Source: Harmothoe impar (Eukaryota; Annelida; Polychaeta; Phyllodocida; Polynoidae). Taken from it: DNA of 64,000 bases. The position numbers and the translations under genes were made by a program. The stretch spans positions 29,411,955 to 29,475,954 of the forward strand of contig OX381704.1 in the NCBI GenBank assembly GCA_947462335.1. The letters run 5' to 3'. Under the pieces are notes generated by a model. The model had not been told where the DNA came from. It made no database searches and worked only from the letters and a program-made list of their open reading frames with translations. Positions 37,351 to 48,986 of the stretch are shown here, piece after piece (position 1 is the stretch's first letter; the number at the start of each line of letters is the position of its first letter).

Positions 37351-39612
37351 CTGGAGGCGCAAGACAACTCCAGGTCAAAGACTGCACAACTCAACACTGT
37401 ACTGCTGTTAGTTTTTACTATTGTCTTTATTATTAGTCACAGTTCTGTGGTCCTTTTCTTTTAAGTGAGAAAAAGAATATCAATGGCCTTTCATAGAGAT
37501 AGTTGTTTTGGTGGTACCGCTGAACCTGTTATGAAAAGCTTTGTATTTCAGTTGATCCTCAGTGTAGTTGTAGAGTGTATGTGTGTATATGTGAATAATA
37601 TTGTTTCTTTGCCTCAGGTCAATATGTATAGTCCAGAAATGACACTCCCTGGTAGACAACATGTAGGAAACCTTCAGATTTTGTTATATTTTGTGTAGGA
37701 AATTAACATAACCTATGACAGAAATCCCAGTAAAAAAGTAAGAATTCCTGCAAAAGTAGGAAAAGTGTCATCTCTCATATTAGTCTATGTTATGATTACT
37801 ATGGAACTATCAAGCCACGATACGCTAAATCATCTACAGGCACACACAAAAAGCATCGATGGTGACCGTGCCATAACAGAGTATGTGATTGAAATTAAAG
37901 TCTAACACATATGTAAATAGTTGTATACAGTCCTTTTATCACTGTGGTCACATTTACAAAGAGCACTGGCGGTGGTCCATTTACAACCTGCCTATTTTCA
38001 GTCAATTGTAGGGATGGTACTTTAAATTCATTTGGTGACAAACCGAGGATTTTAATGACATTGTGGTTGAATTTTAAGTAGTCTAGTCAACCACTGTCTT
38101 AAGTGTAAACAATATGCTAATGTCTGAAATAAGGACAGGGTCAATGTTCAGAGGTAAAGTTATGCTAATGCCCAGACTGAAAGAAGGGTAATTGTCTCGC
38201 AGTAGCCCCTTAGTTTTCCATTTTCACCCGGGGAAGATATTTTTTATATTTTCTTCGCTATGAAAATATTTGTGCTGTTACCCACCTAAAACAGTCTATG
38301 CAGGTGTTCCATCTCCCTTTACATTTTATACTAGGATTACACCTCATCCCTCCTACTACCCTAGCACACAAACATAATATTTTTAGATATAGTTTACTAG
38401 TGCATGTCCTCCTAACTGCATCCTCAGTTAGGACTAGAGGCAAGAGTAGAAATTTATGTGTACATCTGTGAATGAAAGGTAATGAAAATATAAACATGTA
38501 GTGGTAGCATGACAATAACTTGGGGTCTAGGCAAAGTCGGACTTATTGTACGATGATGAACATTTTACAGCTCACAATAAAATCTCTTGAATCAGATAAC
38601 CTTCATGCTTTCATTAATTAGTTTGTATGTAACTCAAATCCAGTGAGTTCAGTTTGGTTTATAGGTAAAAATAGATCGAGTTGGAACAGGTTAGGTGATT
38701 TAGAACTGGGCCAGATACCTTGCAGACGACCTGTTATTGGCAATCTTTTTCTTTTTGGCACACAAAAACGTCATTGTTAGTGTAAATGGTGTCCATGGCG
38801 ACGCTTCAAGGTCCCCGAGTTAACAATGTGACATCAGGTGTCCCTATCTCCCAGTGGTAGTTTTGTCATCTAAATCTGCACTGTTCAATATTGATGAGTC
38901 TCTTTCGGCACAAAATATGTTACATGTACATATGTGAAGACATCAACACTCGATGCAAAGGTCACAGCAATATATACCTCTTTGTGAAACTGACAAATGA
39001 TATCAATCTTGACCACATCTAGTGTTTAGCAAACTGTGTGCGTGATTCATTTTTACTTGTAACACACTCCTATCTTACATCAGAGTACGGCTATATATCA
39101 GGATGATAATAGGGGCTTGTTCCAACAAGAGATCAGGAGAACCAACTGACGTTATCATCTGGGATTATCTAAGCTGGATGACTGAACGCAGCACGATCAA
39201 TCCTCAATTCTATCCAATTCTGTTAAAAGAAAACATGCCCGCAAACTGCTGTGGATATTATCTTTATTCATTTACTTGCACTTGTTAGGTATAATCAAGA
39301 TAATGCACCTATTCACTGGACCATGGAATGATGGCGGATAAATGCGTCATCACCTGATATCTGTATATTATTCCATATCAGATGTCTGGTGTTTCTGTGC
39401 AAATGGAAGTCTTTTGGGGCCGCAGCATCAGGAAGTGATCTATGACATGGCACTAGCTGCCACAGCTTCCTTGTATTTGTCATAAGAGAAACTTGTTATA
39501 AAACTATGACATGTATGAGAGAAAACTATGACAGAAAATCTGTGTGCTGGTTATCACTTTAGATGATTACCAATCTCTATAAAAACCAATGTGGCAGTGT
39601 TGGTCGCATGAC
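37351..39612 (-). other. Intron of the NRF1-like gene
   Basis: About 2.3 kb of AT-rich intron. The segment aagtaagaattcctgcaaaa near 37,737 resembles one near 42,743. No exon seen. Confidence 0.55.
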
Positions 39613-39860
39613 CTGGTTCACATGTTCACGGCCTGAGCTGAACTGTAGGAAATGTTCTGTACAGAAACTCTTCTTCTTTGTTGCAAGAAGACTCAATATC
39701 TCACCAAGAAGATCCAACTTCCGTTTCCGTTCTAAAACAACGCCCACAGTTGGCCCCAAGCCAAAGCCCAAAATAACCAGTTCTAACTGGTTGGCTTTTG
39801 GACCTGGGGCCAGCACAGCTGCACTAAGCACAATCTGCTTTCCTATAGCAGTACACTGGG
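39613..39860 (-). CDS. Exon with the N-terminal part of the NRF1-type DNA-binding domain
   Basis: This 248-nt exon (phase 1 in, phase 0 out) encodes a segment beginning AIGKQIVLSAAVL, followed by a glycine-rich GFGLGPTVGVVLERKRK and a helix-like GEILSLLATKKK, and ends REHVNQ. NRF1-family proteins have in this order a V-G-Q-Q-x-V-V-L strand, an F-G-x-x-P-L-x-x-V-V turn, a helix ending in L-A, and a segment leading to Q-L-R. The last residues join the next exon as VNQ plus VQLR, matching MTQ-A-QLR of NRF1. The match is diverged. The donor is a poor CAG/GTCATG, with an alternative GTGAGA at 39,707. The acceptor TTCTCTAG is good. Confidence 0.55.
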
Positions 39861-40295
39861 CTAGAGAATGGGCTTGACCTACTTTGTACTCTCCACGCTC
39901 TACACTTACCATACTATTATTCACGCCATACAACCACCCATGGAGTGGCTGCACCCTACCAGGATCAGTGCTTGAGCTGTTCACTCTACTGGGCGAGTTC
40001 TACCAGAGAGGAATTTGTCAGGGAGGAATTAGCCTGGACAGGGTGTAGGTCACAGTGATACTCACTGCAAGCTGTGTCAACAGGTTGTAGCAAAAAATAC
40101 TGGAAAGAAATGTGTCTTAACAGAGATGATTATAGTCACTTGTTTTCTCTTTCAAAGATCAAACCAATATTAGATGGGTGAAATCCGTTTAATCTCCATT
40201 GCAAATAAGTGAACTCAGCAGTGATAACACGTTTTTCTCCTAATCACCTTTTCTTCCTGTAGAATTCTTCCCTCCAAATCGCTCTCACCACATAC

Positions 40296-40332
40296 CTGGT
40301 TCCTCCAAAGGTGCAGGCTGCTGTGTTGGTTG
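40296..40332 (-). CDS. Possible 37-nt micro-exon of the NRF1-like gene
   Basis: A small exon lies between a GATTCAG acceptor and a CAG/GTATGT donor. It encodes QPTQQPAPLEEP and would link the phase-0 first coding exon to the phase-1 exon at 39,860, with a shared Ala codon. Support is only splice-site quality and phase. Another exon carrying the usual basic helix of the family may have been missed. Confidence 0.35.
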
Positions 40333-40399
40333 CTGAATCGTGAGTGGGTCTCTTATATACTGCATGCCACGTAGTTGCACAAACCAGGTCACAGAACCG

Positions 40400-40575
40400 G
40401 TTCTGACTGGTGCAAACCAGATCTCATAATGTATTCACAGTGACGTCATCGCACAGCATGTGTTGTGCAACCTGGCTCACAGAACTGGTTTGGACTGGTT
40501 CACAGGACCGGTTTGAACTGGATCAAACCAGATCTCATTATGTACTCACAGTGACGTCATCACCTCATGTGGTGC
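40400..40575. repeat. Duplicated 111-bp unit carrying palindromic CREs
   Basis: Two copies of a unit with aaccagatctcataatgta and cacagtgacgtcatc lie 111 bp apart. Each contains TGACGTCA, the full cAMP-response element (40,441-40,448 and 40,552-40,559). A related gatcacagaaccagattgga segment occurs near 4,910. The units lie just upstream of the candidate micro-exon. Confidence 0.7.
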
Positions 40576-40599
40576 TATCTGTCACCGTGGCAACCTGCT

Positions 40600-43214
40600 G
40601 AACAGCATCGATCAGCCTAGACGGCGTCCTCCCTCCCTTTGTGAGCCACTAGACTAGTGACAGGGCTCTGTATCTAGGCCTAAAGCAGGTTTGTTTGTGA
40701 TATCCAACAGGCCTGTACGCATGTCCTAAAATAGAACACAGCAGGAAACATGCATGTTGATAGTGTGTGTGAACTGTACTGAGCTGTGTACTCAGTACAG
40801 GGAGGGCCCCATGCTAACAGCTTGCAAGTTGCAGTGCTGTGTGCTCAGCAAGACTGGAGATGTGCCTGGGCAGCACCATTAGCAGTTGATTTCACACCTC
40901 GCCATGAAGCAGCAGTGCTGCCTGGGCAATACAGTTGTACCTGTTACTACCAACAAAGATGGGAAGCATGATTTTCATCACAAATGACCCAGGGCGGGAT
41001 GCTTAAACCCCCACCTCCTCTAAAAAGGCCCAGAGTGGCGGTCCTCTCTTGGCTCTACTGGAAGGGCAGCAAGAATTTTAGCCAGTGTTGCCTAAACTTT
41101 TTATGCCAATGTGGCCTGTGCAGTGAGATCTTACATAGCATACTCCCTATCAGTGTGTAGAAAGTGTGTTGTTTCTTCACACTGACAATTCACTCTGTGC
41201 ATTGTGGGTAGCTAACCGCTAGCGGTTAATGATATGCATAGATCCCTGGGCCAACCCCCTCCCCCAAATTACAACTTGCCCTCCATGTATTTCCAATACA
41301 TGGCACATATGTACAGGTTGTCAATAGCCACTCTACTCTACCTCACCCCTCACCCTATTCACGGGCTATATCACTGCTGTGTACTACTCTGAAACTGGAG
41401 ATTATTACTAGGTCAGGCCTGATTGCCTGCTGCTCAAGACACCCTCCCTCCTCTCCAATCCAATACCCTATTAAAATTCAAGGCACTACTTTCAGGTGTC
41501 TACCCATGATGCATACAGTGAATTGTGAGTGACAACATACCGGCCATGGACGTGTATGGTCACTCTGGGAGTGTGCTTACACAGGCCAATTGCCTTCTAC
41601 AGAGGGCAAATAGAACTAGCGTGTATACTTTGATGTCATCTAGGGGATTTCATACTAATTTCTATGGCGTCATTTGTATTGATGAATACAGCTGTTCTTT
41701 TGACGAACACTGCCAAAATGTTTTGAGGAATGTGTAAATCCATTGAATAATGGTTACATGGCCATAGCTTTGCTTCTAATAGGACTAGCTGAAAGATTCT
41801 TTCACTCTTGGAAAGCTAAGGTCATGGCCAGCCATTGTGGCCGATGTCTCATGGCTTCACCCATTGCGATTCTAAATGGGCAAAAGCCGATGTGCCGATA
41901 TAATTTGGCAAAACTGTTTTTGCCTTTAAGTGATAGATAAGGGGTAGAATTAATTGAGTTCAGAATAATTGTGACAAATGTGACAAAGCAACTACAGTAA
42001 TATAGTTGTGTATCTAATATCAGAACAGGACCACAAACCTATATCTGTGTACCAGAGCATGTCCAGCTTACATGAGCCACAATGTCATCCCTTATACTAG
42101 TATGCAGGACCAGCATTTTTAGTTACAATACCTCAAAGCCCGCTGCTTCTGAGAAATTATTACAGCAGATTCACATGATGAAAAACAATGTTTTCATTTT
42201 GAAAAGCTGCCTCATCTTCATCTGATGAAGAACCCACCATCTTTACATTTATATGGAGCCCCATTCCATCTTTACATTGTGGAAAGCTCCACAGATGTCG
42301 CTCCCTCATCAACAAAAGTAGGAAATCTTAGAATATCTGGCAAATGTTAGTATGATAAACGTTAGCAACAGATTTTTATGCACACATGCCGATGTGGTCT
42401 GTGTTGCAACATCCCATACAGGCTATTTACCTGCTACACAAGCCATATAACTATACATTGATGTCATATGCATCAGTATATGGCAATACAGATGTAAATA
42501 CCTTTCAATAATCACAAGATTTATTAAGATTTGTGAATTGATTTCATAATATTTCCATGGCCATTGCTTTGCTTCTGAAATATGTGAAAACTGTTTCACT
42601 GTTGGAAAGCTGAGGTCATGGCCGGCCATCATGGCCAGTGTCTGATGGTTTTACATCGGACATCAGGAGTTTTCATCGACAAAACCAATGTGCCTGTGTT
42701 ATTTCGGCAACACTTGAGTATGGTCTGCAAATTCCAGAGAAAAGTAAGAATTCCTACAAAAGTGGGAGAATTGGCATCTTTGCTACATAATCTTAACAGG
42801 ATTCCAAGTCACACGCTCTTCACAACACCATATTTACAAGGTAGAACACTGCACCATATTAACAGAGTGGAAAGCCACACAATATCAATGGAAAGCTGCA
42901 TACAAATGGCACAGCACAATACTAGCCTTTAATAAATGAGATGGCAAATTAGATAACCACAGAGCTATTCTACTTTAGCAGGGCGTAACAAAGTAACAGG
43001 CATAATTAACACAATTATGCAGTTACAGAGTTCCTCCTGCCAAACAGATATGTGAGGGCACTGATGAAAGGTCAGGGATATTTTGTTCAGCGTCATATCT
43101 TATGCATGATAACACACCCTCAGTGATTATCCATATAACTAATCACAAGCTGGCTTTGTGGCATGTCACAGTTCATGTCAGGACATACAAGGTATAACCT
43201 GACCAGCTGTACGA
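40600..43214 (-). other. Intronic sequence with a diverged direct duplication
   Basis: Segments 41,600-41,900 and 42,460-42,700 share blocks such as ggaaagctraggtcatggcc, catggccattgctttgcttc and aaatgtgcc. They are in direct orientation about 840 bp apart. I see no gene. Confidence 0.5.
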
Positions 43215-43602
43215 CAATGTTGGACCAATTTAGTCCAAAAGGCCAGACAGATCCTTTCATGTTTTGAGCACCAAAAGATTTGACGGCAGATTCTTTTGTA
43301 AAAAAATCTCACGAATTCAAATCTGCATTTCTTACGAAAATCCGATTTGGCGTTATCTCACAATTAGCCCACAAAGTAGGTCAACGTCTATTTCCTTAAA
43401 AGTACATGCATTTCATTTTGGCCCTCTATTATCATGTAATATGATTATAAATATACATGATCTTTAGGCTGGGGGACCCTCTCTTGGTATTTACATATTT
43501 TGTGCATTACATTTTCCAAGATGGCCACCATGGTAATAGAGATTTTGATGATTTATGGGCTTGTAAATGGTCTAGAACCATATCAAGTGTTTATCCAAAT
43601 GC
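43215..43602. repeat. Left arm of a ~0.37-kb inverted repeat
   Basis: This arm matches the reverse complement of 46,850-47,210 almost throughout, for example agacagatcctttcatgttt, agatttgacggcagattctt and ttggtatttacatattttgt, with scattered changes and small gaps. The two arms enclose about 3.2 kb with remnants of a coding region, so they may be the terminal repeats of a DNA transposon. Confidence 0.8.
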
Positions 43603-44180
43603 TATAAGGTGAACATGGTGATTTCCTATAGGTATAGTTCTCATATAAATCTCTTATACTGTACATACATAGACAAACATGTTTAAAGTTTACTGCCCAA
43701 ACAGCAGTCCATACCAACTAGATGGAAGGAGGTCAAGCAGCAGTACAAAGAGAAGTGGACCAATTTTTGTGCACAATCCAGGTGTTTTCTTTCATCCTTC
43801 ATGAACAATCACATTTTTCTGATGGATAGTGATACCTGTTACAGGTTCGAGAATGTATGTATGACAGCCCAACAATCAACGCCTCTACCAGGACAGAACA
43901 ACAGCTGGGAGAATCCAACAATTCTGTATAAATAACTGGCAACGCCCAAAGGACTAGAGGGCTGCTATAAAACCAGAGTCCTTTAAAACATCCTTAGTGA
44001 AGTTCCTGCTCCAAGAGTGGGCACAAGAAGCATATCTACCCATCCTGAATGGGCACACAATCTACATAACTTCTCATGAAACATTTTTGAGTTCAGTGCC
44101 ACTGGAGAAGGAGTCATCAAACAAGAAATCAAGGAACTTGAATGTTCTCATCAAGAGGCGGATACCAGAATCATATTCCA

Positions 44181-44700
44181 GAGGCGTAGGAAGCAAATCT
44201 TCATTGGGGGGGCCCAGGGGGGGCCCACTCCAACCAACTTTAAGTATCGATTTTTATGCATGATGTATCATATACACACATATATTAAATTGTATGGAAA
44301 AGAAATATTTGAGCCCCCTCTAGTTCTGATTTGGGGTCCCGGCCCCCTCTGTCCCCACTTTTTCCTATGCGGGAAAGGGAAGGTTTGCAAATTGTATGTA
44401 TCATATAGGGATTATACTTAGGTTATAGTTTTATTTCATTTGAAGCAAAAAGAACACGTAATTTTTGTATGCGCATAATAATGTAAAGAAAGAGGACTGG
44501 CTTCACACCTCTCTGGTTATCTTGTGGCTGAACACTTTTGTGAAACTTTTAACCAGGACAAATAAAAACGTATTAAAAAAAAAAATAACAGGTCTTGACA
44601 AATTTTTGGGGGAGGGGGGCCCAAACATATTCAGGCCCTCCCCTCCTCAGTGATTGGGGGGACCCGGGCCCCCCTGGCCCCCCCTTTTCCTACGCCACTG
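44181..44700. mobile_element. 520-bp inverted-repeat element inside the pseudogene
   Basis: The left end gaggcgtaggaa and the right end ttcctacgccactg are inverted partners. A 7-bp direct repeat, TATTCCA, flanks the element (44,174-44,180 and 44,701-44,707). C/G-rich 'gggcccccc' blocks lie near both ends. hAT-type MITEs have CAGNGGCG-like ends and 8-bp duplications, so a hAT relative is possible. Confidence 0.75.
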
Positions 44701-45014
44701 TATTCCACTTGACCCATTTCCTTGTACATAATCAACAAGCTGAGATTACTCTGAGAGCCAATGACACAGATATAAATATCTTGTTGCTCTACCATGTGTA
44801 CAGTTTCAACAAGACTCACAGTGTCTTGCCTAACGTCTGCCTGGATACTGATTTAATGTCACAGAAATGGTGGGAAACCTTAATGCTGATGTGATATGTG
44901 CACTGCCAGGGCTCATGCAATAAAAGGCAGTGACTACACACCAGCTTTCAACCACTAATGGAAAATGAGACCTTTGAATTTTTTGTTGAGAAACAAGTCA
45001 TACTTGCTGTTTTG

Positions 45015-45560
45015 AGGGAAATTTATTTTTTTGCGATTTTGAACTTTTTTCTCACCAAATTAAACGCTTTTGGTAAAATTTCTTTTTTGTGCAATTCTGA
45101 AATTTTTTCTCCCAAAAATTAGACGTTTTTGGTATAATTTCAATTTTTTGCTGTTCCAACCTTTTTTCTCGCCAAATTTGATGTTTTTTGTGAAATTTCA
45201 CCTTTCATGCGATTCCAAACTTTTTTCTCGCCAAATTAGACATTTTTGGAGATATTTCGCTTTTTTTTCGATTTTTCGATTATTGAACTTTTTTCTCGCC
45301 AAATTAGACGTTTTTGGTGAAATTTCGCTTTTTTGCGATTCCTAACTTTTTTCTCGCCAAATTAGACATTTTTAGTGAAAGTTAGCTTTTTTGCGATTCT
45401 GAACTTTTTTCTCGCCAAATTAGACGTTTTTGGTGAAAGTTAGCTTTTTTGCGATTCTGAACTTTTTTCTCGCCAAATTAGACGTTTTTGGTGAAAGTTA
45501 GCTTTTTTGCGATTCTGAACTAGTTTCTCGCCAAATTGGCCGTTTTTGGGGAAATTTCAC
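45015..45560. repeat. 58-bp AT-rich satellite array
   Basis: About nine units of gacgtttttggtgaaa, then agcttttttgcgattctgaa, then cttttttctcgccaaatta. The period is 58 bp (45,423 to 45,481), and units become more uniform toward the right. The 91-codon plus-strand frame across it is an artefact of repeat composition. Confidence 0.9.
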
Positions 45561-46384
45561 TTTAATTAAAGGGTTACTGTCCTTAAAGTTAGTTTGAGTC
45601 ATGTAACACAATGGACAATTTAGGTCCCATGTAGAGGCACGTTACTCGCCCGGAAATCTGAGAACTGAAGATGAGCCATGGGTGTGTGCCTTGTATGGGA
45701 AGCCAAAATTTAAGTCAGTGAACCAGGCAAGGCTAGCTATCTTTGAAACAAAGTATGCCCCAAAGAAGGAAGTAGATCTCCTACAGCTGGTAAAAGGAGC
45801 AAATCCCAGTAATTTCCCACCAAATCAACCCGCTTTAGAGAAACAAGTACAGAGGAGCATCTGGTGTCATCTATGTGGAAGCGAGCATGGCATCCAATTC
45901 CTCAACATTTGGACCCTATGGAATATGGATGGACATTACCTGATGAACTGGTTTGACTGCACTTAGTTCCCGAAATCAGTACAGGACATATTAGTGAAGG
46001 CCCCGCTTGAGGTTGAGGAAGGTGGTAAAGAGGAAGATTTGACATTATGAGCAAAAACAGATATGGAAGAGATGAATCTGATGGAGAGGATGACACAGAA
46101 TAGTAAATACATTTCAGTGCTTATTGCTATCTAATACTTTTGGATGGAAAAGTTTTGGATAATGTCTAAACTTGAAATGGTGGAGTCTGGTACATACATA
46201 ACATATGGCTCAGATCTGTTTTATTCTTATCATTGCAGCTGGGACGTTCTTTTTGGAGTGGAAAATTTTGAAAAACTCTGAAAGTCTAAATTAGAAATGG
46301 TGAAATATGGGTCAATTTGACACATAATATACTATAGCCCAGTCTTTCATCTTTTATCATTGAGGCTGGAACATTGTTTAGGGA

Positions 46385-46670
46385 GGAAAAGGGCTAGGGT
46401 TAGGGCCACGTTTGAGAGTCAGAAAGGGCCAGGTTTAGTGCTCGATCCCAGGGTTAAGAAGGATCAGGTTTAGAGCACAGTTTGAGGGTTAGAAAGGGCC
46501 AGATTTAGGGCCCGGTTTTAGGGTAGGAAGGGCCACGTTTGGACATCAGAATTGGCCAGGTTTAGGGCCTAGTTTGAGGGTCAGGAAGGGCCAGGCTCAG
46601 GGGTCAGAAAGGACCGGGCTCGGGGATCAGAGAGGGGCCAGTTTCTGGGATCAGAAGGACCATATCTTGG
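46385..46670. repeat. G-rich 'gggccaggtttaggg' minisatellite
   Basis: Eight or more diverged units of roughly 30-40 bp contain agaaagggccaggtttaggg. A CT-rich stretch follows. A single gggttaggg at the left end resembles telomere repeat but is not tandem. Confidence 0.75.
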
Positions 46671-46849
46671 CATTAAAAAGAGCCAAATTTGGCTTCCAGA
46701 AAGGTCAGATATCCCTTTCTCCTCTCTTTTTCTTCCTTCTCTCTCTTTTTCTCTTCCCTCTCTTCTGTTTTTTTTAATTTCTCAAAAGGGGGGTGGGTGG
46801 GTGGGGCCCGTTTCCCCCCCCCTAAAATCTGTCACTGGGCTATTATGCC

Positions 46850-47210
46850 ATTTGGATAAACACTAGACATTGTTCTAGACATATAATACTTGAAAATCAC
46901 CAAATCTCAATTACCATGGCGGTCATCTTGGAAAATATAATGCACAAAATATGTAAATACCAAGGGAGGGTCCCTCACCCTTAAGACCATGAATATTACA
47001 TGATAATAGAGGGCCAAAGTGAAATAAGTTTACTTTTAAGGAAATAGACAGTGACCTACTTTAAGGGCTGATTGTGAAATAACGCCCAATCGGATATTCG
47101 TAAGAAATGCAGATCTGAATTCGTGAGATTTTTTTACAAAAGAATTTGCTGTCAAATCATTTGGTGCTCAAAACATGAAAGGATCTGTCTGGCCTCTTGG
47201 ACTAATTCAA
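46850..47210. repeat. Right arm of the ~0.37-kb inverted repeat
   Basis: Reverse complement of 43,215-43,602. It includes the inverted forms of the ccaagatggccacc and ttgaattcgtgagat regions. The arms lie 3.2 kb apart. Confidence 0.8.
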
Positions 47211-48986
47211 CAGACAACACTTAGTAGGCCATGGTACCTCTGAAATAAAAATGTATCCAAAACAAGTTCTCAATTAGTAAAGGGTGTGGCTAGACCCATA
47301 TTTTGGGGAGCATAGATAATGGTCCCTTTCCCCATTTTCCACTTCTGGTCCAAAGAATGCAGGCCATTAATTGCTCACTTTGTCATTGTATAGTTCTCTC
47401 ACAAAACTGGAATGGAGACTTCCATCCATAGTTTGTTTGATGAACTGAATGGCCCAGTAATTCGTCATGTCTACTTCCTCTTAGGCTCTGCCTGTACACT
47501 TCCTTCCAGTGAGCTCACTATTTGTAATTCATATACACATGTACTACATTTGTAGTTCTTTTTGCAACCAGATGGTTAATCTGCAGCAGAGGTTTTGATC
47601 CTTTCTGCGAAGTTCAAATTTCTAGTAGAGGCCTCACTCTCTGAGCAGATGCAAGGTCTAGACTCAAACCCATCTACATAAATTAACGTAAATTATCCAT
47701 CAGTCCTAATGGTCATGTCCGTGCAGAGAGGTAATTGACCTTTATGGTTGGTGTCATCTCTTGCTACCGAATGCTACAAGGTCTGCATGTGGCATCGAAT
47801 TAAACATGGGTGAGTCTTTTTTTTTTGTTTCAGGTAAAAATTTGATGTGAACCAATACCTCCTGGCGCTCATCCACAAGAAGGCATGGAGCAGAACACTT
47901 GTATCTCATGTGACCACATTTGGACTGGAGGGCTCTACTCTCAAGGAAGGTTTCCTTAATCCCGTAGTACTAGCAATATGGGAAAATTAAAGTGTGGTTA
48001 TCATCTGCTAATGCACAATGGCTATCAAGCTTTTTAGAATCCAAACTTGAGTGGTATTAAATCCACATTTTCCACTTTGTATGTGCATATATGCACCGAA
48101 AGACACTCAATATGAACAGTGTTACAGTTATAGAGGGATGACCCATATTTCCTACTTTTCCCCATGCATTGTGTTGCTCTGAACTTTAGGCCACTACCAA
48201 AACACATGCTTTGTCTTTTATTGCACTACAAAGAGTGAGGAGCTACCTAGCTTAGACTAGTTCTACTATTGTTTATATGGGGGGCTCTTTTTTTTAAATC
48301 GATCGTAAAGTATACAGCGCACATATTCGTACAAGTCACAGATTAGCATCCCCAAACTTGGCGCCTTGACTTCTGTAAACCTTGCCTAGTCTCAATATCT
48401 TCATTGCACGTATACCTCCATCACTTTGCTGGGGCAGTTGGAAAGACCTGTAAGAATTTGCGCGATATAGATATTGAGACTACGTGAAGTATCCAAATGT
48501 CAAGGCACCCAGTTCAGTTTGTCGCTTATGGCGTATTGGGGATACTAGTAGTGTGAATTCTAGGGGACTGGTGGGCAGCACGATAGTTTCTGCTTGATAT
48601 ATGAGGTATGGGTAACCTAGGTTGGGCTGTAAATATAATTTAAAAACATCTAATGTAAACCATTTTCATGCAATATCCAATATCGCAATATTGCCTACCA
48701 GTATATTTCGTTTTAACAGTAGCAATGTCATCACCAGTCTGGATTATTCCTTAAATTTGGTCGGGAGTAAATTCATCTGCAGTCTCACTGTCCAGTCATT
48801 TAGAACCGTGGGTATTGCTTCCTAATGTTGTGTGGATACGTATCATTTTTGTATTTTGTTTGAAGTGATGTTGAAATGTATATTTCGGTGGTTTAATGTT
48901 CCCAGTTCCGTTTGTGTGAGTCTCGGACCTTGATGTATGGTACATCAGCCACAGGCAAAAAGAAGTGAATTACATTGGCCACTTAC
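47211..48986 (-). other. Intronic sequence with one imperfect fold-back
   Basis: An imperfect inverted repeat lies at about 48,343-48,552 (tagcatccccaa, gccttgac, tagtctcaatatct against their complements). A segment at 47,690-47,770 resembles 29,395-29,475. I see no exon before 48,987. Confidence 0.5.

Larger units (their letters stand above)
43660..46112 (+). pseudogene. Broken gene of a transposon-associated, FEN/PIN-like family
   Basis: Plus-strand coding remnants occur in order. 43,990-44,180 has KTSLVKFLLQEWAQEAYLP and YITSHE. About 44,710-44,890 has RANDTDINILLLYH and CLDTDLMSQKWW. About 44,880-44,980 has DVICALPGL and a following SDYTPAF. About 45,640-46,060 has VCALYGKPKFKSVNQARLA, KYAPKKEVDLLQLVKGA, NFPPNQPALE and an acidic tail. 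I recognise these blocks from multi-copy uncharacterised proteins of aquatic invertebrates. The DTD-hydrophobic and G-S-D-Y-T type motifs recall FEN1/XPG or PIN nucleases, but that is inference. The frame is broken by a small transposon at 44,181-44,700, a satellite at 45,015-45,560, frameshifts, and stops including a TAG at 45,964 in the acidic tail. It is not functional. Confidence 0.6.

Noticed and set aside
36910..37464. 184-codon plus-strand open frame
   Set aside because: It runs antisense to the NRF1-type exon at 37,198-37,350, shows no known motif, and extends into intron-like sequence.
39563..39877. 104-codon plus-strand frame
   Set aside because: Antisense to the exon at 39,613-39,860; the minus-strand reading has family similarity and fitting phases, this one does not.
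45070..45345. 91-codon Phe-rich frame
   Set aside because: It is a translation of the 58-bp satellite; the period is not a multiple of three.
46385..46420. Telomere-like gggttaggg
   Set aside because: Only one or two units inside a different G-rich minisatellite.
48622..48825. 67-codon plus-strand frame
   Set aside because: No motif, no splice context, AT-driven composition.
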